Notes under the pieces: generated by a model
The model's database searches: none
What the model was told of the DNA's origin: nothing
What the model saw: the letters and a program-made list of their open reading frames with translations, nothing else
Position numbers and translations under genes: made by a program
In this document: piece after piece, positions 27,004 through 35,702 of the stretch
Layout: the number at the start of each line of letters is the position of its first letter
Numbering within the stretch: position 1 is the stretch's first letter
Assembly (NCBI GenBank): GCA_018266795.1
Contig: JAFDZV010000042.1
Location: 23,576 to 87,575, forward strand
Length of the DNA stretch: 64,000 nucleotides
Reading direction: 5' to 3'
DNA from: Bacteroidota bacterium
GTDB taxonomy: Bacteria; Bacteroidota; Ignavibacteria; OLB7

Positions 27004-28022
27004 AGATTCGCGCTCTCGTCGCAGACACCTTCCGCGAGATCTACGCAAAGAAGGTGATCATCGGCATCGTGGTGATCGAGATCGTAACGCTGGTGATCAC
27101 GGCGCTGATCCTCTTCTCCGGTGGAATGCAGCGCGAGTACCGCGAGGCCGCGCAGGGGACGAACGCGGACTCCGCCAGCACCTCCGGCCAGCACCCGGCG
27201 GCGCCCATCGGATCGGCGCCGTACGATACATCGCTTCTCGGGGCGGAGAGCGCCCCGCTTCCCGGCGCCACCCTCACCGACAGCGAGCGCGCGGCCGCGC
27301 ATGCCGGCAGCAGCACGTTCCGCGACACCGCGGGCTCCAGGCTTCCGATCGCCATGCATGTGGACGGCAAGGCCATGCTGCGCGAGAAGGTGAAGGGGGC
27401 GATGGCCGGCTATGCAGGCGTGTTCGGCGCCATCTCCATCCTCCTCGGCATCTTCATGGCAGCCGGCATCGTCTCGTCCATGATGGAGAAGGGCACCATC
27501 GATCTCCTCCTCTCGAAACCCCTCACCCGCTCCGCTCTCCTGTTCGGCCGCGCGCTCGGAGGTGTTGCCGCAGTGGCACTCAATCTCGCCCTCTTCGTAA
27601 CCGCACTCTGGGCACTCTACGGATTTGCAAGCGGCGTCTGGCATCTTCCCTTTCTCGCGGCGGCGATCGCACTTCCGCTCTTCTCCTTCATCGTGACGTA
27701 TGCCGGCGTCATCCTTCTCAACGTCTATACCGACGGCTGGATGCTGCCGCTCAGTATCGCCTACATGCATACGGCCGTTCTCTCCCCCTTCCTCTTCTCG
27801 CGCGAACAGACACTCTTCTCGCTGGTCTCCAGTGCGGCACTGCGGAGCGTGATCGACGGCCTCTACTACGTGCTGCCGCAGACTGCCGACGTGATCAAGA
27901 CGATGTCCGATATCATCTACAGCGGCAACGTGAGCAACGCCATGCCGTTCGTTCAGGGAACGATCTTCGCGGTGGTCTGCCTGGTCTGGGCTGCGTGGAA
28001 GTTTCAGCGCAAGGACTTCTAG
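27000..28022 (+). CDS. ABC-2 type transporter permease
   Basis: 340 residues. There is one N-terminal membrane segment (IIGIVVIEIVTLVITALILF), a ~90-residue extracytoplasmic loop rich in Ser/Ala/Gly, and then five further hydrophobic segments (for example FGAISILLGIFMAAGIVS, AAVALNLALFVTALWALYGF, FLAAAIALPLFSFIVTYAG). This is the ABC-2 permease architecture with an enlarged first loop. GTIDLLLSKPLTRSALLFGR is the conserved coupling segment. It partners the ATPase encoded just upstream. Its last five codons and stop lie inside a 35-bp tandem duplication. Confidence 0.9.
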   Translation: MKIRALVADTFREIYAKKVIIGIVVIEIVTLVITALILFSGGMQREYREAAQGTNADSASTSGQHPAAPIGSAPYDTSLLGAESAPLPGATLTDSERAAAHAGSSTFRDTAGSRLPIAMHVDGKAMLREKVKGAMAGYAGVFGAISILLGIFMAAGIVSSMMEKGTIDLLLSKPLTRSALLFGRALGGVAAVALNLALFVTALWALYGFASGVWHLPFLAAAIALPLFSFIVTYAGVILLNVYTDGWMLPLSIAYMHTAVLSPFLFSREQTLFSLVSSAALRSVIDGLYYVLPQTADVIKTMSDIIYSGNVSNAMPFVQGTIFAVVCLVWAAWKFQRKDF

Positions 28023-28085
28023 AGAGATATGAAATATGACAGCGCAAGGACTTCTAGAGAGATATGAAATATGACAGCGCAAGGA
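28005..28085. repeat. 35-bp tandem duplication over the permease stop codon
   Basis: Two perfect copies (28005-28039 and 28040-28074) plus the first 11 nt of a third. Each copy contains the end of the permease reading frame (codons for QRKDF and the stop). Confidence 0.9.
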
Positions 28086-28535
28086 GGAGCACTTCACACA
28101 TATTTCAGGGTGACAGGGCGGCAAGGATGGCTGGCGAGAGCGTCTGCCCACAATGCGCCGGTGAAGTCATCCTGACGACGAGCGAAGCGAGGAGGAAGGA
28201 TCCTGACGGAGTTGAGCCCGTGGTTGAGAACGCAATTTGTACAACCATGATTCATCCGTTCCGGTAATGCCAGTGTTGGGCCATGTCCTATTACGTCTAC
28301 ATCCTGAGCAGCCCCACTCGAACGTTGTATGTCGGGATGACGAACGTAATAATCCCGAATGGCATGATCTGAGCGAGGAGTGGTTACGCGATGATGGATG
28401 AGATCGGACCATGCTCGTCAGGACCCTTCGCCGCCCGCTGCGCGCGCGACTCAGGGTGACAATGCGGGAGTCACCGGCGATGAAACATGGGAACGCTCGC
28501 GCCAATTCGTAGACGCAGGGACGCGCCCCGTTACA
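28086..28535. repeat. Repeat-rich gene-free stretch between ABC exporter and queA
   Basis: No intact gene. It contains a GTCATCCTGACGACGAGCGA-type element (about 28166-28205) common in intergenic DNA of many bacteria, a GIY-YIG fragment (28283-28372), and the element 28421-28458 (GGACCCTTCGCCGC...CTCAGGGTG), which recurs at 51014-51051 with 36 of 38 identical positions. Confidence 0.7.
28283..28372 (+). pseudogene. GIY-YIG nuclease remnant (N-terminal fragment)
   Basis: A 29-codon reading frame, MSYYVYILSSPTRTLYVGMT followed by a stop after nine more residues. It is the start of a UPF0213/YhbQ-type GIY-YIG endonuclease: the YVYIL strand corresponds to the GIY half and LYVGMT to the YIG half of the motif. 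After T20 the family sequence (normally about 60 more residues) is lost. It sits inside a repeat-rich stretch. It is too short to be active. Confidence 0.75.
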
Positions 28536-29855
28536 TCAGACGCCAAGTTGCATCCGTTGCGGATCGAGCACCAGCAGTGAGCTGTCGCCGTAGCTCAGGA
28601 ATCGGTAGCCGGCGGCAAGCGCTTCCTGATAGAGCCTCCACCAGAGATCGCGCCCGAGCATTGCGCCCACCAGAAGAATCAGCGTGCTGTCCGGCTGGTG
28701 GAAGTTGGTGATCAGCGCATCGCACGCATGGAAGGTGTAGCCGGGAACGATCATGATTCCCGTGCGCCCGGTTATCGTCTCCATCCCCTGCGTCTCCCCC
28801 CACCGGTCAACGGCGGCAAGGGACTCCGGCAGCGAGGGAAGCTCGGGCAGCGCAGCGGCCAGCCGGTACGGATCCCACTGCTCAACATCCATCTCCCTCA
28901 TTCCCCCGCACTCCCCGGCCAGCAACCGAACGCCGAACCAGTAGAGCGACTCCACCGTCCGCAGGCCCGTTGTGCCCACGATGACGAACGGCGCAGCATC
29001 GGGTGCGGCATCGCGCAGCCGGGCCTGTTGCAACAGCGCCCCGAGCGCGGAGCGGCCAACCGCGATTCGCTCGCGGTGCATCTCGTGGTGAAGGATGTCC
29101 CCCTTCACCTGCCGGAAGGTTCCGGCGCCCACATGCAACGCAACGCGAGTCTGCAACACCCCCTTCGCAGCCAGCACGCCGAGCAGGCCGGGCGTGAAGT
29201 GAAGGCCCGCGGTTGGTGCGGCAACGGCTCCTTCCTGCTCGGCATAAACGGTCTGATAGGAGCCGGCATCGGCATCGGTGGCCTCACGATGGATATAGGG
29301 CGGCAGAGGGACGCGCCCCGCATGTTCCAGTATGGCGGCGAAGCTCTCATCCGCCGGCCGCCAGCTGAACAGGATGGTGAATCCTTCCTCGCTCCGCCCC
29401 TCCAGATGTGCCCGCAGTTCCACCTCCCTTCCATCGCCGATTGGAAACGTTCCGCACAGGAGCGGCTCGCGCTCCAGCTTGCGGGCCCCACCTACCATGC
29501 AGAGCCAGCGCGATTCGCCATGCGCGGCAAGCGCAAGGGCGGGATCGCGTACGGAGCCGGCAGGCTCCAGCAGGAACAGTTCAACGCGGCCGCCGGTTGC
29601 GCGATGCATCACGATGCGGGCCCGCACAACGCGCGTGGTGTTCAGCACCAGCATCGCGCCGGCTGGAATCATCCTCTCCAGATCGCGAAACCGATGGCCC
29701 GAAAGCGCACCGTCCGGAACCGAACAGACCAGCAGGCGGCTCTGATCGCGCTCCGCCAATGGGTGCTCGGCAATCCGGTCCGCCGGCAGATCGTAACGAT
29801 ACGCGGCCGGATCCACGGCGGGGAGATAGCGTGCGGGATCGATGTTGGAGGGCAT
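28536..29855 (-). CDS. queA: S-adenosylmethionine:tRNA ribosyltransferase-isomerase
   Basis: 439 residues, longer than most QueA proteins (about 345). Family landmarks are YDLPADRIAEHPL near the N-terminus, VLNTTRVVRARI, PLPPYIHR, YQTVYAEQEGAVAAPTAGLHFTP, LHVGAGTFRPV-like LHVGAGTFRQV, and ITNFHQPDSTLILLVGAM near the C-terminus. It transfers and isomerises the ribosyl moiety of SAM onto 7-aminomethyl-deazaguanine in tRNA, the penultimate step of queuosine synthesis. The ATG at 29855 is preferred over a TTG at 29861. It has no ribosome binding site, and a TATTATTG box lies 3 nt upstream of the ATG. Divergent from the methyltransferase gene. Confidence 0.93.
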   Translation of the reverse strand: MPSNIDPARYLPAVDPAAYRYDLPADRIAEHPLAERDQSRLLVCSVPDGALSGHRFRDLERMIPAGAMLVLNTTRVVRARIVMHRATGGRVELFLLEPAGSVRDPALALAAHGESRWLCMVGGARKLEREPLLCGTFPIGDGREVELRAHLEGRSEEGFTILFSWRPADESFAAILEHAGRVPLPPYIHREATDADAGSYQTVYAEQEGAVAAPTAGLHFTPGLLGVLAAKGVLQTRVALHVGAGTFRQVKGDILHHEMHRERIAVGRSALGALLQQARLRDAAPDAAPFVIVGTTGLRTVESLYWFGVRLLAGECGGMREMDVEQWDPYRLAAALPELPSLPESLAAVDRWGETQGMETITGRTGIMIVPGYTFHACDALITNFHQPDSTLILLVGAMLGRDLWWRLYQEALAAGYRFLSYGDSSLLVLDPQRMQLGV

Positions 29856-29858
29856 GGC

Positions 29859-29866
29859 CAATAATA
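29859..29866 (-). promoter_or_regulatory. Possible -7 box abutting queA start
   Basis: TATTATTG (one mismatch to TAnnTTTG) ends 3 nt before the queA ATG. No matching -33 element was seen. Confidence 0.35.
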
Positions 29867-29943
29867 CTCACGATGAGGCTCACGGCCGCACGCGGCAACG
29901 GCTCGTCACATTCCCGCCGGCGGGTGCTGGATTTGCAATTGCG

Positions 29944-29951
29944 TAACTTCG
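29944..29951 (+). promoter_or_regulatory. -7-like box abutting methyltransferase start
   Basis: TAACTTCG ends 4 nt before the ATG at 29956, with no Shine-Dalgarno sequence. No TTG was found at the expected -33 distance. Confidence 0.45.
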
Positions 29952-29955
29952 CCGC

Positions 29956-30756
29956 ATGACGAACGATGGCGACGGCTTCGAGATCATTCCCGGCGAACAT
30001 GTGGAGCGCGACTGGGAATGGTGGAGTGATTTTCTCCAACGCGAGTATTACGGCACGCCGGAGGAGATGAGTTCCTGGCGTGCGGCGGCGGCATCGATTG
30101 CCCGCGACACGGGCCTTGCCGCCGGAACCCGCGTGCTGGATCTCGGCTCCGGCTGCGGCGAGCTTGCGCTGCAGCTGGCGATGCGAGGCGCCGATGCCGT
30201 TGGCGTCGAGCAATCCGCATCACTGGTGGCGTACTGCACGGAGCTTGCCCGGCAACGCGAAGTGCAGGCCACGTTCGTTGCCGCGGACATGTTCGCCTTC
30301 GAGCCGGACGCACCGTTCGATCTCGTCCTCTCCATCAACACAAGCTTCGGCTACGGAACGGATGCCCAGAACCGGGGGCTCATCCGGAAGATCGGGCGCT
30401 GGCTGAAGCCGGGAGGGATCTTCTACTGCGACATCATCTCCGCCGACTGCGCGGAGGCGTTCGGAAGCTGGAACGATGTCGTGGCAGGCGGACGGTTTCT
30501 GGTGGACAACAGCTACGATGCGGAGCGCCGCGTGATGACGAGCCATCCGACATGGATCTCGCCGGACGAGCGCCAGATCGTAACGGCGGTAACGCCGGAG
30601 GTGATCCAGCTCTATACGCGAGCCGGGATGGAGGAGATGATGCGTGAGGCAGGCCTGGAGCCGCAGCGGCTGCGGCGCGCGATGGGGCGGAAGTTCGACC
30701 AGGACGACGAGCAGATGTTGACGACGTGGATTGCACGAAAGGAAATTCGTAGGTAG
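29956..30756 (+). CDS. Class I SAM-dependent methyltransferase
   Basis: 266 residues with a Rossmann-type SAM-binding core. Motif I is VLDLGSGCGELALQLA (about 56-71), with an acidic residue in DAVGVEQS, motif IV region DLVLSINTSFGYG and post-motif WLKPGGIFYCDII. The GYGTD after the catalytic strand and the DNSYDAERRVM...WISPDERQIV segment resemble small-molecule or cyclopropane-like methyltransferases, but the substrate is unknown. The next gene, for a coiled-coil protein, starts 11 bp after its stop, so they form an operon. Confidence 0.8.
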   Translation: MTNDGDGFEIIPGEHVERDWEWWSDFLQREYYGTPEEMSSWRAAAASIARDTGLAAGTRVLDLGSGCGELALQLAMRGADAVGVEQSASLVAYCTELARQREVQATFVAADMFAFEPDAPFDLVLSINTSFGYGTDAQNRGLIRKIGRWLKPGGIFYCDIISADCAEAFGSWNDVVAGGRFLVDNSYDAERRVMTSHPTWISPDERQIVTAVTPEVIQLYTRAGMEEMMREAGLEPQRLRRAMGRKFDQDDEQMLTTWIARKEIRR

Positions 30757-30767
30757 CATTGCCTGCC

Positions 30768-31481
30768 ATGACCGAACCGTTTCTCGCATATATCAGAACG
30801 CTCTACTTCATCGGCCCGGAGGTCGAGAAGCGCTACTATCGTCTATTCGGCGATCTGGAGTACGATCTTCTCTCACTCCGCGTGGAGTGTGCGGTGATGG
30901 ACCTGCGCATCCGGGAGGTGAAGCGCCGCGCCACGGCCGCCGTTCCGATCGACAGCAATGCCGAGCGCCGCATCAGCGAGACATCGCAGGAACTGAACGA
31001 GCATCTGTACGCGCGGCTGGAACGGCTGCAGAAGCGCACCGCCGCGGCGAAGAGCTTTCGCTACGATCATGAAAGCGAGGCGCACGGCTACTACCTGGTC
31101 CGCGACATCGCCACCGCGATCCTGGGCCTTCGCCGTCAGGAGGCGCGGGTGCGGCATCTCGAGACGCTGGACGATGCCTGCCAGGCCTACAGACAGTTGG
31201 ACATCGCGGAGCTGATCGACCTGCACGAAAGCGTGCAGCATCTGCTGGCGCAGGAGCGCCGCACGGTGCTGAGCCGGAAGGAAGCGGGCGAGTGGCGACG
31301 GCGCCTCAGCGCGCTGCACAGGCGGCATCCGCTCTGCCGGTCGATGATCCTGGATACGCCTGAGCAGATCGCCGCGCACGCCGAGCGGTTGAAGCGCAGC
31401 ATCGCACGCTGGCAGGCGCGGCTGGAGCAGCGCGGCGTTGTGTATGCCGCCGGCATTCGTTCGCTCCGCTTCAGAAACTGA
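30768..31481 (+). CDS. Hypothetical helical/coiled-coil protein
   Basis: 237 residues, with no signal peptide or membrane segment. It is rich in Arg, Glu, Leu and Ala with long predicted helices (for example LEYDLLSLRVECAVMDLRIR, LYARLERLQKRTAAAKSF, LKRSIARWQARLEQRGVVYA). The N-terminal PFLAYIRTLYFIGPEVEKRY and central YLVRDIATAILGLRRQEARV are the most family-like parts, but I do not recognise the family. It lies 11 bp after the methyltransferase gene. An in-frame TTG at 30759 is possible; the ATG at 30768 is preferred. Confidence 0.65.
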   Translation: MTEPFLAYIRTLYFIGPEVEKRYYRLFGDLEYDLLSLRVECAVMDLRIREVKRRATAAVPIDSNAERRISETSQELNEHLYARLERLQKRTAAAKSFRYDHESEAHGYYLVRDIATAILGLRRQEARVRHLETLDDACQAYRQLDIAELIDLHESVQHLLAQERRTVLSRKEAGEWRRRLSALHRRHPLCRSMILDTPEQIAAHAERLKRSIARWQARLEQRGVVYAAGIRSLRFRN

Positions 31482-32081
31482 GGAAGGGGCGGGGTTCCTT
31501 GTACGCTCGCTCGGATCCGTCCGATGGCCGGATCCAGGCTCGCCGTAGTTCTTGGTCAGTTGCAAGGAGAGTTGAAGAGAGGAACGTCCGGGAACTCCTG
31601 CTGTTCCGGCTTCTCGTGAATTTCCTCGCCTATGTTGCCGCGGAGTTTACTCCGCGATCGCGGCAGTGACTCAGTGTGCATTTCGATGGGAGCAGTCTGT
31701 GCCCACATGCAGGACCGGGATCGCTCCGCGGAGCCTGAAGATTTCATTCGCTCGTATCCTACCGACGGGACGCCGCTACGCGGCTCGATGGCATGGCTGG
31801 CTGCACCAATGCCGGATATCGCAAGCGCCGTCAGGCGCGAACCGTCGGTAGCATGCACACGCCCAACGTGAACAAACGGTGCGGACCATTCGGCGCACGT
31901 CCTTCGGCAAACTGAGACACTACCGCTGCGAGCGGCAGGTTGACTCTCTGACGAAAGGTCTGCCGCCTGCGCTGCAGACCCGACAGCTGTGGAACCGGAA
32001 CCCGTGAGGAGCCGGGGATCAACATTCATGAACCTTGATGTTATCGCGGAGTTTACTCCGCGATCTCCATAAACATCTTCC
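31482..32081. repeat. 600-bp intergenic region with several dispersed repeats
   Basis: No gene. 31509-31550 is the reverse complement of 51058-51099 with 40 of 42 positions identical. The 20-mer CGCGGAGTTTACTCCGCGAT occurs at 31639-31658 and again at 32045-32064; its first 18 nt are palindromic (CGCGGAGT TT ACTCCGCG). The DNA between looks like one composite repeat. Long ORFs here on the minus strand are side products of its base composition. Confidence 0.75.
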
Positions 32082-32462
32082 GTGATACGCAGAGAATCGA
32101 ACATACTGATCGTTGGCGATCGTGTGCTGATCCGTCCGGACAGCCCGACCGATCGGACGCCGCATGGACTGTATCTCCCTCCCAGCGTCGGAGAAAAGGA
32201 ACAGGTACAGACTGGCCACATCATCAAGGTTGGGCCGGGATATCCCATCCCCAATCCCAACTTCACCGATGATGAGCCATGGGCGCCGAACCGCGAGCCG
32301 GCGCGCTACATTCCGCTGCAGGCATTGGTTGGCGATCACGCGCTGTTCCTTCGGAAGGAGGCGATCGAGATAGAGTTCAACGGCGAGCAGTTGTTGATCG
32401 TGCCGCAGCCCGCCCTCCTGATGCTGGTGCGTGAGGAGCTTCACGAGGAGCCGGAACTGTAA
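32082..32462 (+). CDS. GroES-like co-chaperonin family protein
   Basis: 126 residues, longer than GroES (about 95). The Cpn10 start pattern VGDRVLIRPDSPTDRTPHGL is followed by YLPPSVGEKEQVQTGHIIKV GP, matching beta strands around the GroEL-binding mobile loop. An insertion (YPIPNPNFTDDEPWAPNREP) follows, then RYIPLQALVGDHALFLRKEA, FNGEQLLIVPQPALLMLV and an acidic tail. No groEL gene is adjacent, so it is probably a second, specialised GroES-like protein. The start is GTG at 32082; there is no strong ribosome binding site and a repeat lies immediately upstream. Confidence 0.85.
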   Translation: MIRRESNILIVGDRVLIRPDSPTDRTPHGLYLPPSVGEKEQVQTGHIIKVGPGYPIPNPNFTDDEPWAPNREPARYIPLQALVGDHALFLRKEAIEIEFNGEQLLIVPQPALLMLVREELHEEPEL

Positions 32463-32491
32463 CGGGCCGCGCGAACAATCGCACGGCCCGT
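32462..32491. terminator. Bidirectional terminator
   Basis: ACGGGCCG / CGGCCCGT stem with a 14-nt loop between the convergent GroES-like and trxB genes. Confidence 0.7.
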
Positions 32492-32526
32492 CATGTATCT
32501 GCATTGTTCTCGTCCGAACGGAACGC

Positions 32527-33510
32527 TCAAGCCTCGTGGTTCACCGCAAGCCGCTGTTCGTGAGCCTCCGTCTCCAGCCAGCGCTCCGCATCGATTGCGG
32601 CCATGCAGCCGGAGCCGGCCGCGGTAACGGCCTGGCGGTAGGTCTGATCCTGCACGTCGCCGCACGCAAACACTCCGGGGACGTTCGTGTAGGTGCTCTT
32701 CCCGTGCGTCATGATGTAGCCGGTAGCATCCGTCTCGATCTTGCCGGCGAAGATATCCGTGTTGGGCCGATGCCCGATGGCAACGAACAGCCCCTGCACC
32801 GCACGCTCCGTGGTCTCGCCGGTCACCGTGTCGCGAAGCACCACGCCGGTCACCTTTCGCACCGGGTCCGTCTCCCCCAGCACGTGCACCACCTCAGCGT
32901 TGTAGACGATTTCGATCTTCGGGTTTGCCAGCGCGCGCGCCACCATGATCTTCGAGGCACGGAACTCATCGCGGCGGTGCACCATGATCACCTTGCTGCA
33001 GAAGCGCGTGAGGTAGTTCGCCTCCTCCATCGCCGTATCGCCGCCCCCCACCACAACCACCTCGCGATTGCGGAAGAAGAAGCCGTCGCACGTGGCGCAG
33101 GCGGAGACGCCGTATCCCATGAAGGCGGTCTCGGACTCCAGCCCGAGCAGCTTCGCCGACGCGCCGGTTGCGATGATCATGGCGTCGCAGGAGAGATGCC
33201 GGTTGCGATCGGTTGTCAATCGGTACGGCCGCTGGGAGAAATCCACCTGGGTCACGTACTCGAACCGGCAGTCGGCGCCGAAGCGCTGCGCCTGCTTGCG
33301 GAAGATGTCCATCATCTCCGGCCCCATGACACCGCTCTCGAACCCCGGATAGTTCTCCACTTCGGTCGTGATCGTCAGCTGCCCACCCGGCTGATGCCCT
33401 TCCAGCACAACCGGCTTCAGATTGGCCCGAGCAGAATAGAGCGCCGCGGTAAGGCCGGCCGGTCCGGAGCCAACGATGATCAGCTTGTGGTGTTCGGCGC
33501 CGTTCAGCAT
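32527..33510 (-). CDS. trxB: Thioredoxin-disulfide reductase
   Basis: 327 residues from the ATG at 33510. FAD-binding [16 protein letters not shown] (about 14-29), redox-active CATC (about 138-141), NADPH-binding [25 protein letters not shown] and the C-terminal [21 protein letters not shown] are all present. It reduces thioredoxin with NADPH. I prefer 33510 because GAGGG is placed before it and the FAD strand follows directly. The frame extends to another ATG at 33564 (18 more residues), which has no good ribosome binding site. Confidence 0.95.
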   Translation of the reverse strand: MLNGAEHHKLIIVGSGPAGLTAALYSARANLKPVVLEGHQPGGQLTITTEVENYPGFESGVMGPEMMDIFRKQAQRFGADCRFEYVTQVDFSQRPYRLTTDRNRHLSCDAMIIATGASAKLLGLESETAFMGYGVSACATCDGFFFRNREVVVVGGGDTAMEEANYLTRFCSKVIMVHRRDEFRASKIMVARALANPKIEIVYNAEVVHVLGETDPVRKVTGVVLRDTVTGETTERAVQGLFVAIGHRPNTDIFAGKIETDATGYIMTHGKSTYTNVPGVFACGDVQDQTYRQAVTAAGSGCMAAIDAERWLETEAHEQRLAVNHEA

Positions 33511-33681
33511 CACGCCCTCGTGGCGTATTGGAGCCTGGGTATCATTCTCGAGGTGCTGTCCCATGGGTTTGATCTACTGGCAATGATGTCGTTGAACAAC
33601 AATAACGTTTCACCTGTGCGCCTAGTGCAGCGGCAGCGATCGCACTGCGACATGTTCCGTCGCGCGGCGGCTCTATCGGCT

Positions 33682-33933
33682 TCACAGGCGCCGCGCGGCA
33701 ATCGCCTCCTGCAGCAGCTCCTTCACGGCCGTGATATTGGCCCGAAGGCTTTCGATCTCGGCGGGGGCCACGGACTTGGAGACGGGTTTCTGATAATAGA
33801 CTTCGAGCGCGTTCAACTCGAGGAGTGCGTCCGTCAACATCGAGAGTGTGGTTGTAATACGGCCCTCCACCTCGCCGCGACGGAAGATCGAATCGTCCAG
33901 CTCCTGTTCATACCGCAAAGGGAGTGAAGGCAT
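33682..33933 (-). CDS. Small hypothetical helical protein
   Basis: 83 residues from the ATG at 33933: MPSLPLRYEQELDDSIFRRG, then EVEGRITTTLSMLTDALLEL and two more helices ending EAIAARRL. Regular spacing of hydrophobic residues suggests a helical bundle or coiled coil. I do not recognise a family. The frame stays open to 34089 but the added part has no protein-like features. The ribosome binding site is weak, so both start and reality of the gene are moderately certain. Confidence 0.5.
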   Translation of the reverse strand: MPSLPLRYEQELDDSIFRRGEVEGRITTTLSMLTDALLELNALEVYYQKPVSKSVAPAEIESLRANITAVKELLQEAIAARRL

Positions 33934-34145
33934 GATCGTAGATACCCAGGCTCTCGTGATTGAAATGGTGCTCGCCGCCGCGCGCGCCAGGAAAAGGTAC
34001 GCGGCGCAAACCACTGCGGGTTGGCGCCGCTCGTACCAGGGGTTCCTACCAAAAGGCCGGTCACACTGTAGGCGGCCCTTCATAACCATGCGTCCGGCTC
34101 GTTGTACGCTCGCCTGCGGCTCGCCGAGGGTTCCCGGCAGGCATG

Positions 34146-34169
34146 GGCCGGCGGCATGTTCCGCCGGCC
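34146..34169. terminator. GC-rich hairpin after frr
   Basis: GGCCGGCGG / CCGCCGGCC perfect 9-bp stem with a 6-nt loop, 14 bp after the frr stop; no T-run follows. Confidence 0.55.
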
Positions 34170-34182
34170 GACACGGAGAGGG

Positions 34183-34743
34183 CTACACCGAGAGTATGTC
34201 CTTCTCCTTGTCGGCGAGCAGCCGGTCCACCTCGGAGATATACCGATCGGTGAGCTTCTGCGCGTCCCCCTCGCCATTCTTCCGCATGTCCTCGCTCATG
34301 TGCTCGTCCTTCTCGGCCTTGCGGAGCGCATCCATGGCATCGCGCCGTGCATTGCGGATGCCGACCTTCGACTCCTCGGCAACCCTGCGCGCAACCTTCG
34401 CAAGCTCCTTGCGGCGTTCCTCGGTCAGCGGCGGAATCGGCAGGCGGATGGAACTGCCGTCGTTGCTCGGGTTCAGCCCGAGATTCGCCGCGTGGATGGC
34501 GCGGTCCACAGTGTTCACCATGTTCTTCTCCCACGGCTGCACGATGATCATCGTGGCATCGGGAGTGGTGACGGTGGCGACCTGCGACAGTGGAACCATC
34601 TGCCCGTAATAGTCAACGCGAACCGAATCGAGCAGGCTCACCGATGCACGTCCCGTCCGAATCTTTGCAAGCTCGACGTGACAATGTTCGATCGCCTTTT
34701 TCATCTCCTGTTCGGCGTGGGAAAGAATCGTCTTAACCTCCAT
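34183..34743 (-). CDS. frr: Ribosome recycling factor
   Basis: 186 residues, the standard RRF length. The three-helix bundle and beta/alpha/beta domain are readable: KKAIEHCHVELAKIRTGRAS, LLDSVRVDYYGQMVPLSQVA, IIVQPWEKNMV, LPIPPLTEERRKELAKVARR and a C-terminal helix. With EF-G it splits post-termination ribosomes. The proline dehydrogenase gene ends 56 bp upstream on the same strand, so the two may be co-transcribed; pyrH, the usual neighbour, is absent. Confidence 0.97.
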   Translation of the reverse strand: MEVKTILSHAEQEMKKAIEHCHVELAKIRTGRASVSLLDSVRVDYYGQMVPLSQVATVTTPDATMIIVQPWEKNMVNTVDRAIHAANLGLNPSNDGSSIRLPIPPLTEERRKELAKVARRVAEESKVGIRNARRDAMDALRKAEKDEHMSEDMRKNGEGDAQKLTDRYISEVDRLLADKEKDILSV

Positions 34744-34799
34744 AGGGATACGCTAGTAAGTAATGAAACAAGCACGCCACCGTTGAACCTGGCGTTCGA

Positions 34800-35702
34800 T
34801 CAGTTTCCGGTAAAGATAGCCTTGAAGACGTGCCCGGCAATCGATGGATTCTCCTTCAGACGACGAATCGAATATCCGTACCAGTCGTGTCCGAACGGCA
34901 CATACACGCGCAGCCGGTGCCCCTGCGCAACCAGTTCGCGGCGCTTCGGGTCGCGTACACCGAGCAGCATCTGGAACTCGTAGCGCTCGCGCGCCAGCCC
35001 GCGCTCGGCGATCTTCCGTCGGGCGCCGTCGATCAGCACATCGTCGTGCGTTGCGATGCCCACGTAGCAGCCGTGATCGAAGATGATATCCAGACAGCGA
35101 AGGTAGTTCTGTTGAACCTCCTCACGCGACTTGAACGCAATCGTCTCGGACTCCACATAGATTCCCTTGCAGAGCCGGAAGTGGCCCCCCTCGGCGGCAA
35201 GTACGCGAACGTCGCTCTCGGTGCGATGCAGATAAGCCTGCAGCACGATCCCGATGTTCGCCGGGAACTCCGCATGGATGCGCCGGTACAAGTCGATCGT
35301 TCTGTCCGTGTATGGCGAGTTTTCCATATCGATGCGAACGAAGTTCCCCAGCTCCGCGGCACGCGACACCACGCGATGCAGATTCTGATAGGCAAACTCC
35401 GTGTCGATATCCAGGCCGAGCGATGTGAGCTTCACCGAGAGATTGGAATCCACATGCTGGCGGGTGATCTCCTGCAGCACATCGATGGACGTCTCCGTCT
35501 CCGCGCGCGCAAGCTCCGCGCTCTTCACGAACTCCCCGAGCGCATCGATCGTAGCCATGGTTCCCTCGCCGTTCAGACGGCGCACCGTGTTCATGGCATC
35601 GTTGATCGTTTCACCGGCAATGTATCTGCGGGCCACCACGCGAACGAGCGGCTTCGGTGCATATGGAAGGATACCCGAAATCAGGGAATCGAAAACACCC
35701 AT
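34800..35702 (-). CDS. Proline dehydrogenase (monofunctional)
   Basis: 300 residues, the length of bacterial one-domain PRODH. Typical segments of the FAD-binding TIM barrel are SVKLTSLGLDID, FVRIDMENSPYTDRTIDLYR, IGIVLQAYLHRTESDV, RLCKGIYVE, IATHDDVLI, YEFQMLLGVRD, and RVYVPFGHDWYGYSIRRLKE with the two substrate-binding Arg residues at the end. It oxidises proline to pyrroline-5-carboxylate and reduces quinone. No P5C dehydrogenase gene is in the window. The ATG at 35702 begins the conserved part. Confidence 0.93.
   Translation of the reverse strand: MGVFDSLISGILPYAPKPLVRVVARRYIAGETINDAMNTVRRLNGEGTMATIDALGEFVKSAELARAETETSIDVLQEITRQHVDSNLSVKLTSLGLDIDTEFAYQNLHRVVSRAAELGNFVRIDMENSPYTDRTIDLYRRIHAEFPANIGIVLQAYLHRTESDVRVLAAEGGHFRLCKGIYVESETIAFKSREEVQQNYLRCLDIIFDHGCYVGIATHDDVLIDGARRKIAERGLARERYEFQMLLGVRDPKRRELVAQGHRLRVYVPFGHDWYGYSIRRLKENPSIAGHVFKAIFTGN

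Noticed and set aside
31556..32266. Minus-strand frame of 236 codons across a repeat-rich gap
   Set aside because: It overlaps the GroES-like gene and follows the repeats; Ser/Arg-rich with no signal or domain.
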